36,090 nucleotides of DNA from Acidobacteriaceae bacterium (GTDB lineage Bacteria > Acidobacteriota > Terriglobia > Terriglobales > Acidobacteriaceae): assembly GCA_003171315.1 (NCBI GenBank), contig PMYE01000035.1, positions 1 through 36,090 on the forward strand. Reading direction: 5' to 3'. Below are positions 36,064 through 36,090 of the stretch, piece after piece (the first letter of the stretch is position 1; each line of letters begins with the position of its first letter). The translations under genes were made by a program, and so were the position numbers. Below the pieces are notes generated by a model. It did no database searches and had not been told where the DNA came from. It worked only from the letters and a program-made list of their open reading frames with translations.

Positions 36064-36090
36064 CACTATGAACTGAACCGTAACAGCATC

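Noticed and set aside
35782-36066. 94-aa minus-strand ORF at the right edge
   Set aside because: Overlaps a + strand ORF, no recognisable motif and close to the window edge; undecidable.
1-36090. CRISPR arrays, tRNA/rRNA genes, transposases or prophage genes
   Set aside because: None seen: no regularly spaced repeats, no tRNA-like clover sequences recognised, no integrase or transposase motifs among the ORFs.

Overview
High-GC window with an Acidobacteria-like gene repertoire (ADOP-type MacB permeases, LolA-like sorting protein, DUF4038 enzymes). That taxonomic guess rests on family content only. No tRNA, rRNA, CRISPR array or transposase was recognised. Main blocks: (1) 511-5424, FtsX/MacB-type permease, MGT-like glycosyltransferase, a collapsed second permease, ABC ATPase, truncated LolA-like protein and alpha/beta hydrolase. 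(2) 5478-8183 (-), AMP-forming ligase plus an NAD-dependent thioester-reductase-like SDR. (3) ~8489-8945, a stranded C-terminal fragment of DnaE2. (4) 9199-22193 (-), a large efflux locus: HlyD/MacA adaptor, ATPase, ADOP permease, second ATPase, TolC, TolC fragment, sigma54 response regulator, histidine kinase, second ADOP permease. Candidate -24/-12 promoters lie before the adaptor and before the last permease. (5) 23043-27188, a tandem duplication of a DUF4038-family gene with its leader; the junction carries a fossil of the 3' end of the aldehyde dehydrogenase gene. (6) 27161-30750 (-), DeoC plus an ALDH16-like two-domain aldehyde dehydrogenase with a repeated operator-like motif at the promoter. 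(7) 30825-34971, glycoside hydrolase, Phd/PIN toxin-antitoxin pair, ParB, ParA and two parS-like palindromes. (8) A TPR-like secreted protein gene apparently killed by a CAG->TAG change. Recurrent themes are gene relics beside intact homologues and a self-regulated efflux island. All calls are by eye; no searches were run.
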